This document shows positions 1 to 8,574 of a DNA stretch of 64,000 nt, piece by piece. The notes under the pieces were generated by a model. The model was not told the DNA's origin. It searched no databases and saw only the letters and a list, made by a program, of their open reading frames with translations. A program made the translations under genes and the position numbers. Position 1 is the first letter of the stretch; every line of letters starts with the position of its first letter. Origin of the DNA: CAVVSD01 sp963757125 (lineage in GTDB: Bacteria > Actinomycetota > Thermoleophilia > Solirubrobacterales > Solirubrobacteraceae); assembly GCA_963757125.1 (NCBI GenBank), contig CAVWQP010000009.1, forward strand, positions 1,922,001-1,986,000, in the 5' to 3' direction.

Positions 1-266
1 GTCACCTCGGGGCGACGATCCTGCACGGGCCACAGCCCGAACAGCATCACCGAGCAGGAGCGGCTGAGAATCGCATCCGGCCCGCATGCCTTCACCGCCG
101 CCAGCCACCTGCCCTCTGGTGTAAGACCCGTGTGACCAACGGCGTAGACACCGTGATGCACACGGTGCAGGTGCCCCGCCGCGACCCACCCGCCGACTGT
201 CGCGTCGGAGAGCCCACACGCCCGCAGCTCCTCCAGGGACACCACGCCCCAGCTCTCAGCCGCCAC
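1..266 (-). CDS. AbiEi-like antitoxin/regulator, N-terminal part (runs off left edge)
   Basis: This is a partial gene of which about 88 N-terminal codons are visible. The translation from a GTG at 266 contains SLEELRACGLSDATVGGWV, then a basic stretch reading HLHRVHHGVYAVGH. This is the winged-helix pattern at the N-terminus of AbiEi-type antitoxins of type IV toxin-antitoxin systems and of the related DUF559 proteins. The C-terminal effector region and any AbiEii toxin partner lie outside the window, so the function is unproven. GTG is chosen because no ATG lies in frame before the upstream AT-rich region. The inverted repeat at 280-318 sits just upstream and could be its operator. Confidence 0.6.
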   Translation of the reverse strand, partial: MAAESWGVVSLEELRACGLSDATVGGWVAAGHLHRVHHGVYAVGHTGLTPEGRWLAAVKACGPDAILSRSCSVMLFGLWPVQDRRPEV

Positions 267-279
267 GTCAGCGATCAGC

Positions 280-318
280 GGGTGAGATTTCCTCGCATAT
301 AGAAGGGTTTTCTCACCC
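280..318 (-). promoter_or_regulatory. Inverted repeat upstream of AbiEi-like gene, candidate operator
   Basis: Two perfect 8-base arms, GGGTGAGA (280-287) and TCTCACCC (311-318), flank a relatively AT-rich core containing a CATATA element. The site ends about 14 bases before the GTG start of the AbiEi-like gene. AbiEi-family regulators are known to repress their own promoters by binding inverted repeats; assigning that role here is inference. Confidence 0.4.
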
Positions 319-372
319 ACCCGCCCAGCGTGCCACGCGCGCCGTCACACAACACCACCCGACTGCAACACC

Positions 373-894
373 TCACGCGCCGGGCGGTTCCTCCATCAGC
401 TCCGGGTCGCCGATGCGGGCCCGGAGGTCGTCCGTGAACGCGCCGTCGATCAGGATGAACGCCACGCGGGTGACCTCGCCGGACCGGTTCTCCCAGCGGT
501 GGTCCGTCCCGCGCTGCACCACGACGTCGCCGGCCCGGAGCACGGTCTCGGAGTCGTCGAGCACGAGCACGATCTCGCCGGACAGCACCACGCCGTAGTC
601 GATCGTCTCGGTCCGGTGCATCGGAGACGCCGCGCCCGGCGGGATCTCGTTGATGCGGATCTTCGTGCCGTTCGGGCCGGGCGGCACGGTCAGGTCGCGC
701 TCCGTCGGCTCGGGCTCGTCGGGCGCGACCGGCGCCGGGGTCGCGTCGGTCGACCACAGCTCGTGGAAGACCGCGCCGTCGGCGGCGGTCCGCGACACGG
801 GCGGCGGGCCGTCGGACAGGAAGACCGACATGCCGTCGGCGTCGTGGCCGGTCACCACCCTCCGCGGGGTCCAGTGTTCGTCGGCGATGGGCAT
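373..894 (-). CDS. Cupin-domain protein
   Basis: A 173-residue protein with a single C-terminal cupin barrel at about residues 85-160. The stretch PMHRTETIDYGVVLSGE matches cupin motif 1 but has only one of the usual two histidines. AGDVVVQRGTDHRWEN matches motif 2. The specific reaction cannot be told from sequence. It lies 16 bases downstream of a flavin monooxygenase gene on the same strand, so the two are probably cotranscribed and may act in one aromatic or secondary oxidation pathway (inference). A GGGAGA ribosome-binding site precedes the ATG. Confidence 0.75.
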   Translation of the reverse strand: MPIADEHWTPRRVVTGHDADGMSVFLSDGPPPVSRTAADGAVFHELWSTDATPAPVAPDEPEPTERDLTVPPGPNGTKIRINEIPPGAASPMHRTETIDYGVVLSGEIVLVLDDSETVLRAGDVVVQRGTDHRWENRSGEVTRVAFILIDGAFTDDLRARIGDPELMEEPPGA

Positions 895-910
895 CAGGGC
901 GGTCTCCCTC

Positions 911-2029
911 TCAGATGGGCTCGGCGGTGACCATGATCGACTTGACCGTCAGCCCGGCGAAGTCGGCGTCGTGCTTGCGGTCCAGCTCCCAGCGCCCGAT
1001 CTGCCGCGAGATGTCCGAGATCGTCCTGCAGCGCTCGTAGCGGCGCTCCATGAACCGCTCGAGCGCGGCGTCGAGCGGCCCGTCTGCGGTGACCTCCTCG
1101 GCGAGTACGAGCGCGTCCTCGATCGCCATCGCCGCGCCCTGTCCCACGTGCGGCGACGTGGCGTGCGCCGCATCCCCGATCAGCACCACGCGGTCGCGGA
1201 ACCAGGGCCGCTCGACGAACACCGCCATCACCGGCCGGAACACGACGTCGGCGTCGCGGCGGATGTGCTCGTCGCGCATCTCGCCGATCACGCCCCCGAA
1301 CTCCGCGAGCCGCTCGCGCAGCGTCGCCGCGAGGCGATCGTCGGCGACCCGCTCACCGCCGGGCGGGGGCTCCTCGATGAGCAGCACGTACGCGAGGTCC
1401 GGCGCGAGCGGCACGAGGCCTGCCTTCCCGTCGGTCCCGACGAACATCCAGATCCCGCGGAGGTCCGGCGGGCGCGGGACGTTCACGCGCCAGCAGACCT
1501 GCCCGGTCCATTCGGGCTGGATCTCCTCGCCGAAGACGAGCGACCGGACCCGCGACCCGATGCCGTCGGCGCCGACGACGAGGTCGTAGTCGCCGCTCGT
1601 CCCATCGCTGAAGGTGACGTGCCCACCATCGATCGCGTCGACCGTCACGCCGAGGCGTACGTCCGCGCCCGATGCCTTGACCGCATCGGTCAGCAGGACG
1701 TGCAGGCGCGACCGGGTGATGCCGTTCATCGGCGGGTACTCGGGCCCGGCGACCCGATGGGCAGGCAGGTCGGCGAGCATCGTGCCGTCGGCGAGGTGGA
1801 ACCGCGAGCCCTCCATCGGGAAGCCCTGGTCGATCGCGTCGCTCGCCAGCCCGAGCGCGTCGAGGGCGCGCAGCGCGTTGCCCGGCTGGATGATCCCCAC
1901 GCCGTAGACGGACCACTCCGGGTTGATCTCGACGACGTCGACCTCGACGCCGGCACGCCGCAGCGCGATCGTCGCGGACAGACCGCCGATGCCGCCGCCG
2001 ACGACGAGGACGTTGCTGACTGAACCCAC
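911..2029 (-). CDS. FAD-dependent monooxygenase (PHBH fold)
   Basis: A 372-residue flavoprotein monooxygenase. The Rossmann motif GGGIGGLSATIALRRAG lies at about residues 11-27 and is followed by the acidic residue that binds the FAD ribose. The DG motif VGADGIGSRVR lies near residue 152, and the GD motif LIGDAAHATSPHVGQG near residue 284. These three motifs define class A flavin hydroxylases such as salicylate and 3-hydroxybenzoate hydroxylases, which use NAD(P)H and O2 to hydroxylate aromatic rings. The substrate cannot be inferred. It probably forms a two-gene operon with the cupin gene downstream. Confidence 0.88.
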   Translation of the reverse strand: MGSVSNVLVVGGGIGGLSATIALRRAGVEVDVVEINPEWSVYGVGIIQPGNALRALDALGLASDAIDQGFPMEGSRFHLADGTMLADLPAHRVAGPEYPPMNGITRSRLHVLLTDAVKASGADVRLGVTVDAIDGGHVTFSDGTSGDYDLVVGADGIGSRVRSLVFGEEIQPEWTGQVCWRVNVPRPPDLRGIWMFVGTDGKAGLVPLAPDLAYVLLIEEPPPGGERVADDRLAATLRERLAEFGGVIGEMRDEHIRRDADVVFRPVMAVFVERPWFRDRVVLIGDAAHATSPHVGQGAAMAIEDALVLAEEVTADGPLDAALERFMERRYERCRTISDISRQIGRWELDRKHDADFAGLTVKSIMVTAEPI

Positions 2030-2067
2030 GTTCCCTCCCTCACGACCTGGACCCGCGCGACGCTACC

Positions 2068-2704
2068 TCAGTGCAGCGCCGCGAGCAGGTCCAGAGGCGT
2101 CGCGACGAGCAGATCGGCGCCGGCCTCGCGCAGCTCGTCCTCCGACCCGATGCCCCACAGCACGCCGATGCACGCCAGCCCGTGCGCGTGCGCGCCGATG
2201 ACGTCGAAGCGCGTGTCACCGACCATGACCGCCCGGGCCCCGTCGGGCAGGCCGCGCAACGCGCGCCGGATCGTCTCGGCCTTCGGCTCCGCGCGGTCCT
2301 CGAGCGACGGGCCCTCGACGACGTCGAAGTGCTCGAGCAGCCCCAGCGCGTCCAGGAGCGGCGCGCTCAGCGCGAGCGGCTTGGACGTCGCGACGGCGAG
2401 CGGCATGCGCCCGGCGAGCGTCGCGATGGCGTCGGCCATCCCGTCGGGGACCGTCGTCTCGGTCGCCGCGTGCTCGCGGTAGCGGGCGCGGTAGGCGTCC
2501 AGGCAGCCCTGCGCGAGCGACGCATCACCCGGTGAGCTCGACGAAGGTGGCGTGCAGCGGCGGGCCGAGGTAGCGATGCAGGTCGGCGGCGGGGCGCTCC
2601 GGGACGCCCGCGGCGACGAGCGCGGCGTTGACGCAGCGCGCGAACGCGATCCGCGAGTCGGCGAGGACGCCGTCGAGGTCGAAGATGACGGCGTCGGCCT
2701 GCAC
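2068..2704 (-). pseudogene. HAD-family phosphatase (phosphoglycolate phosphatase-like), frameshifted
   Basis: Read from GTG 2704, the protein starts QADAVIFDLDGVLADSR, the HAD motif I with nucleophile DxD, and runs to a TGA at 2525-2527. The second half continues in the next frame as DASLAQGCLDAYRARYREH and includes the Thr/Ser motif (VATSKP), the Lys of motif III (EPKAETI) and motif IV (MVGDTRFDV). Removing one G from the GGG at 2528-2530 restores a single frame of about 211 residues, a normal length for Gph-like phosphatases. The gene is therefore intact except for one base. It may be a sequencing error, a recent mutation or, less likely, programmed frameshifting. It follows the FUSC gene by 10 bases. 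Confidence 0.75.
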
Positions 2705-2714
2705 GCCCGCGAGG

Positions 2715-4760
2715 CTAGCGACGGTTCACGGAGCGGGCCGGCTCGACGAGCGCAGCCTGGAGCCGGCGGACGGCTTCGAGATGGTCCGCTGTCCACAGCG
2801 TCGCCACGGAGGTGCCCGCGTCCGTGGCGTGATCGTCCTCCGCAGGCGGTCCTGGCACCTCGCCCCTGCCGGTGAGGCTCGCCGCGAACGCCGAGAACCA
2901 CGCCGCCATGTCGACCGCACCCGCGACCAGCCGCTGCCGTGTGGCCGCGTCGCCGTCGGAGGCGCCGTCGCGGCGCCAGAGATCGGACACGGCGTCGCCG
3001 GCGAGGCGGAGCCCCGCCACGCCGTTCACGAGCTGCGTCACGTCCTCGAGCGGGACGGGCTTGGACCCCCGCTCGGCGAGGTAGCCGCGGAACGTGTCGT
3101 CCAGGCGCCGCGACGCGCTCGCCGCCCGGAGCGCCTCGGCGGTCGGCGCGTCGCCGTCACGGACGCCGTCAACGCCCCGGTGGATCGCATCGGCGAGGTA
3201 CGCCGCCGCGTCGACGTAGGCCTCCGCGACCGCCGTGCCGAGGACGCTGCCTGCACCCCGGGGCCACAGCAGCAGCCCGACGACGAGGCTCACGGCGCCG
3301 CCCAGCGCGACGTCCGCGACGCGGATGAACCCGGTCTCCAGCCCCCCGGGTGCCAGCAGGTCGAAGAGGATGAGGGCGGTGACGGTGAACGCGGCCTGGC
3401 CGGCCGCGAACGAGATCGCCGCGGGCGCCACGCCCGTCACGAGGATGGCGGGCGGCAGGAGGACCCACAGCAGCGTCGTGTTCGTCCCGACCGCGAGCAC
3501 GATGCCCGCTCCGACGATGATGCCGAGGACCGTGCCGAGCAGCGCGCGCACGACGCTCTGGCCGGTGCTCAGCGCGTTGGAGCGCAGCACCGAGAGCGTC
3601 CCGAGGACGACCCAGAACGCGTGCTCCGCGTGGACGAGGTCAGCCGCCAGCACCGCGCCGGCGAGCGCCGCCGCGCCCCGCAGGCTGTTGTGCAGCCAGG
3701 TCGAGTGGCGATCGAGGTGCGCCCCGACGCGCTCGCCCGCGCTGGAGAGCAGGGCCGCCACGTTCGTCGGCTGGCGTCCCAGCACCTGGTCGATCCAGCT
3801 GCGCCGTTCGGCCGCCACCGCGGTCTCGGCGTTGCCGGCGATCTGCGCGACGACGAAGCTGACCTCCTCGGCGCGGAAGCAGGGATCCATCGCGGACGCG
3901 GTGATGCTCGCGGCGCCGGTGTCCGCAACATGCGCCTCGAGCGCGCCGACCGCGTCCCGCAACGACGCGAGCGCGTCGTGCAGACCGTCGCGCGACGCCT
4001 CCGTCCCCGCCAGCAGCCCCACGCAGCGGTCGAGCACCGCGGCGGACGCGTGCTCGACGGCGCGAGCCGAGGGGTCGTCCACGCGCGGGTCGATGCGCGC
4101 CGCGACCCGATCCAGCCACCGCAGCTCGTCGACCATCCGCAGGACCGCCCGATCCGTCGTTCCCAGCCCTGCCGGCCGGAAGGGCGTCGCGAAGAACGCG
4201 CGGCGCAATCTCTCGACGGCGTCGTCCGCCGGCCTGTCCCCGGCCCCGCGCAGACGGTCGGCCACTGCCCGGCATGCCTCCACGACCGCGTCCCGGAAGG
4301 GGTCCACGGGCGGCGCGGGCCACAGCAGGACCGCTGCGAGCAGCGAGACGGCCGCGGCGATGCCCCACCCGGCGAGCGGCTCGACCGGCGAGGAGACCTC
4401 CCCGAGGGTCACCGGCAGGATGAACGCCAGCAGCAGCGACGTCGTCGCCCCCGCGAGCACGGAGCTGACCACCGCCGAGAACAGCACGACGAACCCCACG
4501 AGCGCCATCGACACCACCGACAGCCACACGGTCCCCGCCACGAGCGCTCCGACGACGACGAGCATCGCGCCGACCACGGCGAGCGCCACCTGCGCCTGGA
4601 CCCGGCGGCGCATCCTGCCGGAGAAGTCGACCAGCAGCAGCATCGCGAACGAGCCGAAGGCGGCGAAGACCGCCACGACCGGGTCGCCGACGATCTCCTT
4701 GCCGATCGCGAACGCGGCAGGCATGGCGATCGCCGTGCGCGCGGCACGGCGCAGCGCCAC
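2715..4760 (-). CDS. FUSC-family membrane transporter
   Basis: A 681-residue membrane protein with the two-half layout of FUSC (fusaric acid resistance-like, YccS/AaeB) proteins. There is an N-terminal hydrophobic cluster of about six helices (residues 10-180), a long soluble middle, a second hydrophobic cluster (about 365-505) and a soluble tail. The family exports aromatic or organic acids across the cytoplasmic membrane; the substrate here is unknown. The start is GTG. A TAG lies in frame further upstream and there is no ATG between them, although a CTG start slightly upstream is possible. It is read in the same direction as the two-component pair upstream, about 90 bases away. Confidence 0.78.
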   Translation of the reverse strand: MALRRAARTAIAMPAAFAIGKEIVGDPVVAVFAAFGSFAMLLLVDFSGRMRRRVQAQVALAVVGAMLVVVGALVAGTVWLSVVSMALVGFVVLFSAVVSSVLAGATTSLLLAFILPVTLGEVSSPVEPLAGWGIAAAVSLLAAVLLWPAPPVDPFRDAVVEACRAVADRLRGAGDRPADDAVERLRRAFFATPFRPAGLGTTDRAVLRMVDELRWLDRVAARIDPRVDDPSARAVEHASAAVLDRCVGLLAGTEASRDGLHDALASLRDAVGALEAHVADTGAASITASAMDPCFRAEEVSFVVAQIAGNAETAVAAERRSWIDQVLGRQPTNVAALLSSAGERVGAHLDRHSTWLHNSLRGAAALAGAVLAADLVHAEHAFWVVLGTLSVLRSNALSTGQSVVRALLGTVLGIIVGAGIVLAVGTNTTLLWVLLPPAILVTGVAPAAISFAAGQAAFTVTALILFDLLAPGGLETGFIRVADVALGGAVSLVVGLLLWPRGAGSVLGTAVAEAYVDAAAYLADAIHRGVDGVRDGDAPTAEALRAASASRRLDDTFRGYLAERGSKPVPLEDVTQLVNGVAGLRLAGDAVSDLWRRDGASDGDAATRQRLVAGAVDMAAWFSAFAASLTGRGEVPGPPAEDDHATDAGTSVATLWTADHLEAVRRLQAALVEPARSVNRR

Positions 4761-4850
4761 CAGGCCGCGGTCGTGCCTGCGCAGCCACTCCAGCGGTTGT
4801 CGCAGCGGGCCCCCGATGGCGAGATCATCGCCGCCGGGGCGTCGAGCGGC

Positions 4851-5501
4851 CTAGTAGACCGCGTGCAGGACGGCCCAGCGGGCGAGCTCGGAGCGCCGCC
4901 GCAGGTCGGTCTTGTCCCGGATCCGCGCGAGGTGGTTCTGCACCGTGCGCGGCGAGACGTAGATCTGCTCGGCGATCTGCTTGTCCGTCAGGCCCTGGGC
5001 GACGAGGCGCAGGACCTCGTGCTCGGTGGCCGTGAGCTTGGAGCGGACCTCGGGGCTCTCGCCGCTCGAGGCGCGCGAGTACGCGCGCAGCAGGTGGCCG
5101 GCGAGGGCGGGCGCGATGACCGAGCCGCCACCGTGGACGGTGAGCACGGCCTGGCGCAGCTCCTCGCCGCTCGCGCGCTTCGTGAGGTAGCCGGACGCGC
5201 CCGCCGCGACGGCGTCGAGCAGCGGCTCGCCCTTCTCGCTGGCGGTCATGACGATCGTGCGCACGCCGGGCAGCTCCGCGCGGATGCGCTCGAGCAGCAT
5301 CATCCCGCCGAGCTCGGGCATGTGCAGGTCGAGGAGGACGACGTCGGGGCGCAGGTCGTGCGCCAGCTGCAGGCCCTCGCGGCCGTTGGCGGCCTCGCCG
5401 ACGACGACGATCGCGGGATCGCGCTTCAGCGCGGCGGCGACGCCCTCGCGGACGAGCGGGAAGTCCTCGACGAGCAGGACACGGATCTTCAGGACGCTCA
5501 T
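4851..5501 (-). CDS. NarL/LuxR-family response regulator
   Basis: A 216-residue response regulator. The receiver domain covers residues 7-122, with phospho-acceptor Asp in VLLDLHMPE and switch residues in VMTASE and GYLTKRAS. The LuxR-type helix-turn-helix (about 150-212) reads LTATEHEVLRLVAQGLTDKQ followed by SPRTVQNHLARI. It is a DNA-binding transcription factor expected to be phosphorylated by the kinase encoded just upstream. Its ATG overlaps the kinase stop codon as ATGA. Likely targets include the downstream FUSC exporter, by position only. The start is MSVLKIRV, because the longer upstream reading lies inside the kinase gene in another frame. Confidence 0.9.
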   Translation of the reverse strand: MSVLKIRVLLVEDFPLVREGVAAALKRDPAIVVVGEAANGREGLQLAHDLRPDVVLLDLHMPELGGMMLLERIRAELPGVRTIVMTASEKGEPLLDAVAAGASGYLTKRASGEELRQAVLTVHGGGSVIAPALAGHLLRAYSRASSGESPEVRSKLTATEHEVLRLVAQGLTDKQIAEQIYVSPRTVQNHLARIRDKTDLRRRSELARWAVLHAVY

Positions 5502-6202
5502 GCTGCCTCCATGGCGTGGAGCGGGGTGTGGACCTTCAGGGTCACGCTGGTGCCGGCGCCGGCCTCGGAGTCGATCTCGGCGCTGCCGCCGGCGCGCTCC
5601 ATGCGGCCGACGATGCTCTCGCGCAGCCCGGTCCCCCGGGCGGTGCGCGCGGGGTCGAAGCCGACGCCGTCGTCGGTGACGACGACCGTGCCGGCGCCCG
5701 CCGTGGCGTGGCAGGAGACGACGACCTGCGTGGCGCGGGCGTGCTTGCGGACGTTCGTGAGCGCCTCGCGGGCGGCGTCGGCGAGCTCGGTGCCGTCGAC
5801 GGTGCCGTCGACCTCGCCGAAGACGAGCCGGATCTCGTACGGGGCGAGCGCCTGCTCGTCCTCGATGATGCGGCGCAGCCGCTCCACGAGGGTGTCCTCG
5901 CCCGCCGGGGTGCCCTCGATGTAGGCGCGCAGCTCGGTCGCGGCACCGGCCGCGACGCGCATGAGCTCGCGCGGATCGACGTCGTCGGCGTAGCCGCCGG
6001 CGGCGATGTACTCGAGCTGCTGGAGCAGCGTGTCGTGCAGCCACGCCCGGACGCGCGCCCGCTCGGCCTCGAGCGCCTGGGCGACGCGTGCACGCGGGGG
6101 ATGCGTGCGGCGACGAGCGGGTAGTGGGGTCACCGAGGACACGTGTGTTCCCAACGTCAGGTCGGGGCCAGACCTTGACGAGGGCCCCGCAGCACTGGAC
6201 AT
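5498..6202 (-). CDS. NarL-type sensor histidine kinase (short, cytoplasmic)
   Basis: A histidine kinase of about 211-234 residues with no transmembrane segment. The dimerisation helix carries the phospho-accepting His in WLHDTLLQQLEY. The ATPase domain shows the N box (EALTNVRKHA), G1 box (DDGVGFDP) and G2 box (GTGLRESI). There is no recognisable input domain, so it may read a cytosolic signal or a partner protein. Start choice is uncertain: ATG 6202, GTG 6142 and GTG 6133 are all in frame, and the open frame runs further back over the divergent gene at 6300. The stop overlaps the response-regulator start by 4 bases. Confidence 0.8.
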   Translation of the reverse strand: MSSAAGPSSRSGPDLTLGTHVSSVTPLPARRRTHPPRARVAQALEAERARVRAWLHDTLLQQLEYIAAGGYADDVDPRELMRVAAGAATELRAYIEGTPAGEDTLVERLRRIIEDEQALAPYEIRLVFGEVDGTVDGTELADAAREALTNVRKHARATQVVVSCHATAGAGTVVVTDDGVGFDPARTARGTGLRESIVGRMERAGGSAEIDSEAGAGTSVTLKVHTPLHAMEAA

Positions 6203-6299
6203 TCGGTCCGGTGGCGTCGCCAGCTGGGCCAGGATCTGCCCAGACGGGTGGGCTCCGGCGCTACCCTTCCGGTGTCCCCCTCCTGGCCCGAGGATCCAC

Positions 6300-6509
6300 A
6301 TGTCCGAGCAGTGCATCCAGGTCGTACCCGAGCCTCGAGGCTCATGGGCGGTCACCCGCCCCGGCGAGCCTCGTCCTCTCTCCCTCCACGCCAGTGCGAC
6401 CGAGGCGGAGCGCCATGCGCACCGCGAGCGCCGCGCCGGTGAGCGCATCATCGTCCGCGACCGCTACGGCCGCGAACGCACCGCCAGCCCGGGCGCGACC
6501 CGGCGCTAG
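6300..6509 (+). CDS. DUF2188 family small protein
   Basis: A 69-residue protein. The segment CIQVVPEPRGSWAVTRPGEP followed by a Ser/His-Ala-rich helix (SLHASATEAERHAHRERR) and IIVRDRYGRE matches DUF2188, a small beta-rich domain of unknown function common in actinobacteria and proteobacteria. The ATG has a GAGGA ribosome-binding site 7 bases upstream. It is read divergently from the histidine kinase at 5498-6202 and converges on the GGDEF/HD-GYP gene. Confidence 0.75.
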   Translation: MSEQCIQVVPEPRGSWAVTRPGEPRPLSLHASATEAERHAHRERRAGERIIVRDRYGRERTASPGATRR

Positions 6510-6515
6510 GTCCCC

Positions 6516-8525
6516 CTACGCGGCAGCGACCTGCGGACGCGCGACGCGCGGCCCGGTGTCCTGCCACGCCCGCACGAAGGCGGTGACGACGGCCGGGTCG
6601 AACTGCCCGCCCGCGCACCGCTGCAGCTCGGCGAGCGCGAGCTCGGGGTCGATCGCCTCGCGGTAGGACCGCGTGTGCGTCATGGCGTCGAACGCGTCGC
6701 AGACCGCGACGATCCGTGCGCCGAGCGGGATCTGCTCGCCGGCGAGTCCGTCGGGATAGCCGGCGCCGTCGTGGCGCTCGTGGGTCGAGCGGACGAGCTT
6801 GGCCACACGGCCCAGCGCGGGCGCCGATCCGACGATCCGCTCGCCGACGACCGTGTGGCGGCGGATGTGGGTCCACTCCCCCGGCTCCAGCGGCCCCGGC
6901 TTGGCGAGGATCGTCTCCGGGATGGCGACCTTGCCGATGTCGTGCAGCTCCGCCGCGCGGCGGACCTCCTCGACCTCCTCGCGGTTCATGCCCAGCACGC
7001 CCGCCGTCGTCGCGGCCAGGTCGGCGACGCCCGCGGAGTGGTCGCCGAGATCGGGGAACCGCTCCGCCATCGCGCAGAGCAGCGCGTCGGTGGCCTGGCG
7101 GATCGCCGACAGGCGCCCGTCCTGCTTGCGCGCGTACATCCGCTGGTCGGCGAGACGCATCGCGTCGGTGGTGTCGGCCGCCTCCTGCGGGAGCAGGATG
7201 GCGCCGAGCGAGCAGCCGATCGCGTAGCCGTCGCCCTCCTCGGAGAGCGCTGCGCTGCAGCGGGCCAGCTGGGCGGACCAGCCGATGTCGGCCGGCCCCA
7301 GGAGCGCGCAGAACTCGTCGCCGCCGAGCCGGTACGCGCGCCCGTCGGGGCCCACGGTGTCGGCCAGTCGCGCGGCGAGGCGCACGAGCGCCGCGTCCCC
7401 GGCCGGGTGGCCGAAGACGTCGTTGTAGTGCTTGAAGCCGTCGAGGTCGAAGACGACGAGCATGAGCTCGTCGTCGCCGCTCAGCGCCGCGAAGCGCTCG
7501 TCGAGATCCGTCGCCAGCAGCCGGCGGTTGCCGAGGCCGGTGAGGGCGTCGGTCAGCGCCTCGCCACGTGCGTGGTGCAGGCTCGCGGTGTGGGCGCGCA
7601 GCGTGAGGTGCAGCCGCGTGATGCTCGCGACGAGCGCGGCACCGGCGAGCGCGACGGCGAGGAGGTTCACGGGCTGGACCGCGGCGGTCACGAGGACCGC
7701 GAGCGCGACGGCGGCGAAGCCGAGCGGCAGCAGGTCGCGCGCCGAGCGCGTCGACGCGAGCCGGGCGCTGCGCGCCTCCGCGGGCGCCCATGCAGCGAAC
7801 GCCCAGAGCGGCGCCGCCGCCCACCAGCCGGCGTCCCAGACGCCGCCGGAGACCCACGTGCCGCGGGCGACCTCGACGAGGTAGACGCCGTCGGTGACGG
7901 TGAAGCACAGGCAGCCGAGGGCGAGCAGCGCCCAGGTCCGGTTCACGCGCCAGCCCTGCAGGCCGCCGATGCCGACGATCGTCGCCAGCAGGAGCAGGTC
8001 GGCGACGGGGTACGCGAGGTTCGTGGCGAGCGCGAGCCTGTCGCCGCCGCCGACGACGCCGACCACCGCGCCGAACACGAGCGCGGCGCTCACGGCGCCG
8101 GCGGCGAGCGCCGCCGTCGCGGCGTCCGCGGCCATGAGCCGGTCGGCGCCGCGGACGCGTGCACACGCCAGGGCGACGAAGCCGCCGAGCGCCAGGACCG
8201 GGAACAGCAGGTAGCCGACGTCCGCGGGCGACGGCACCGGCGGTGAGGCGAGGTCCCAGAGCACCGACGTGAAGTACGCCTCCCCCGCCGTCCAGGCCAG
8301 GAGCGCGCTGCCGATGAGCATCCAGCCCAGCCGCTCCTCACGCGAGACCAGGGCACGCGCCAGGACGGCGAGCGCCCCGACGGCCATCACGCCGACGTGG
8401 GTCCAGCGGCCGAACACCAGGCCGCCGAATCCGTCGAGCCCGGGGACCACGACGTGCAGCTCGTGCGCGACGAGCCAGGCCGCCAGCAGGGCGGCCACCC
8501 ATCTCGCAAGTCGGGCACGGGGCAT
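6516..8525 (-). CDS. Membrane GGDEF plus HD-GYP c-di-GMP turnover protein
   Basis: A 669-residue protein with about nine hydrophobic helices at residues 8-310. A GGDEF domain follows with the intact signature YRLGGDEFCAL near residue 402, then an HD-GYP domain from about 490 to 655. The HD-GYP metal and signature residues are visible as LHDIGKVAIP (about 525) and HERHDGAGYPDG. It should be able both to make c-di-GMP and to hydrolyse it. The RxxD inhibitory site usually found five residues before GGDEF is absent, so product feedback may be lost. It is a single-gene unit between DUF2188 and pepP. It could influence the pilus genes in this window (inference). Confidence 0.9.
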   Translation of the reverse strand: MPRARLARWVAALLAAWLVAHELHVVVPGLDGFGGLVFGRWTHVGVMAVGALAVLARALVSREERLGWMLIGSALLAWTAGEAYFTSVLWDLASPPVPSPADVGYLLFPVLALGGFVALACARVRGADRLMAADAATAALAAGAVSAALVFGAVVGVVGGGDRLALATNLAYPVADLLLLATIVGIGGLQGWRVNRTWALLALGCLCFTVTDGVYLVEVARGTWVSGGVWDAGWWAAAPLWAFAAWAPAEARSARLASTRSARDLLPLGFAAVALAVLVTAAVQPVNLLAVALAGAALVASITRLHLTLRAHTASLHHARGEALTDALTGLGNRRLLATDLDERFAALSGDDELMLVVFDLDGFKHYNDVFGHPAGDAALVRLAARLADTVGPDGRAYRLGGDEFCALLGPADIGWSAQLARCSAALSEEGDGYAIGCSLGAILLPQEAADTTDAMRLADQRMYARKQDGRLSAIRQATDALLCAMAERFPDLGDHSAGVADLAATTAGVLGMNREEVEEVRRAAELHDIGKVAIPETILAKPGPLEPGEWTHIRRHTVVGERIVGSAPALGRVAKLVRSTHERHDGAGYPDGLAGEQIPLGARIVAVCDAFDAMTHTRSYREAIDPELALAELQRCAGGQFDPAVVTAFVRAWQDTGPRVARPQVAAA

Positions 8526-8574
8526 GGGGTCCCCATCGGCCCGACACCGCGGTGCGCTGTAGCGCCCCGGACGC

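Noticed and set aside
2628..5924. A 1098-codon open frame on the plus strand
   Set aside because: It lies antisense to the FUSC and two-component genes, has Arg/Pro/Ala-biased composition and no recognisable motif. It is a typical high-GC antisense frame.
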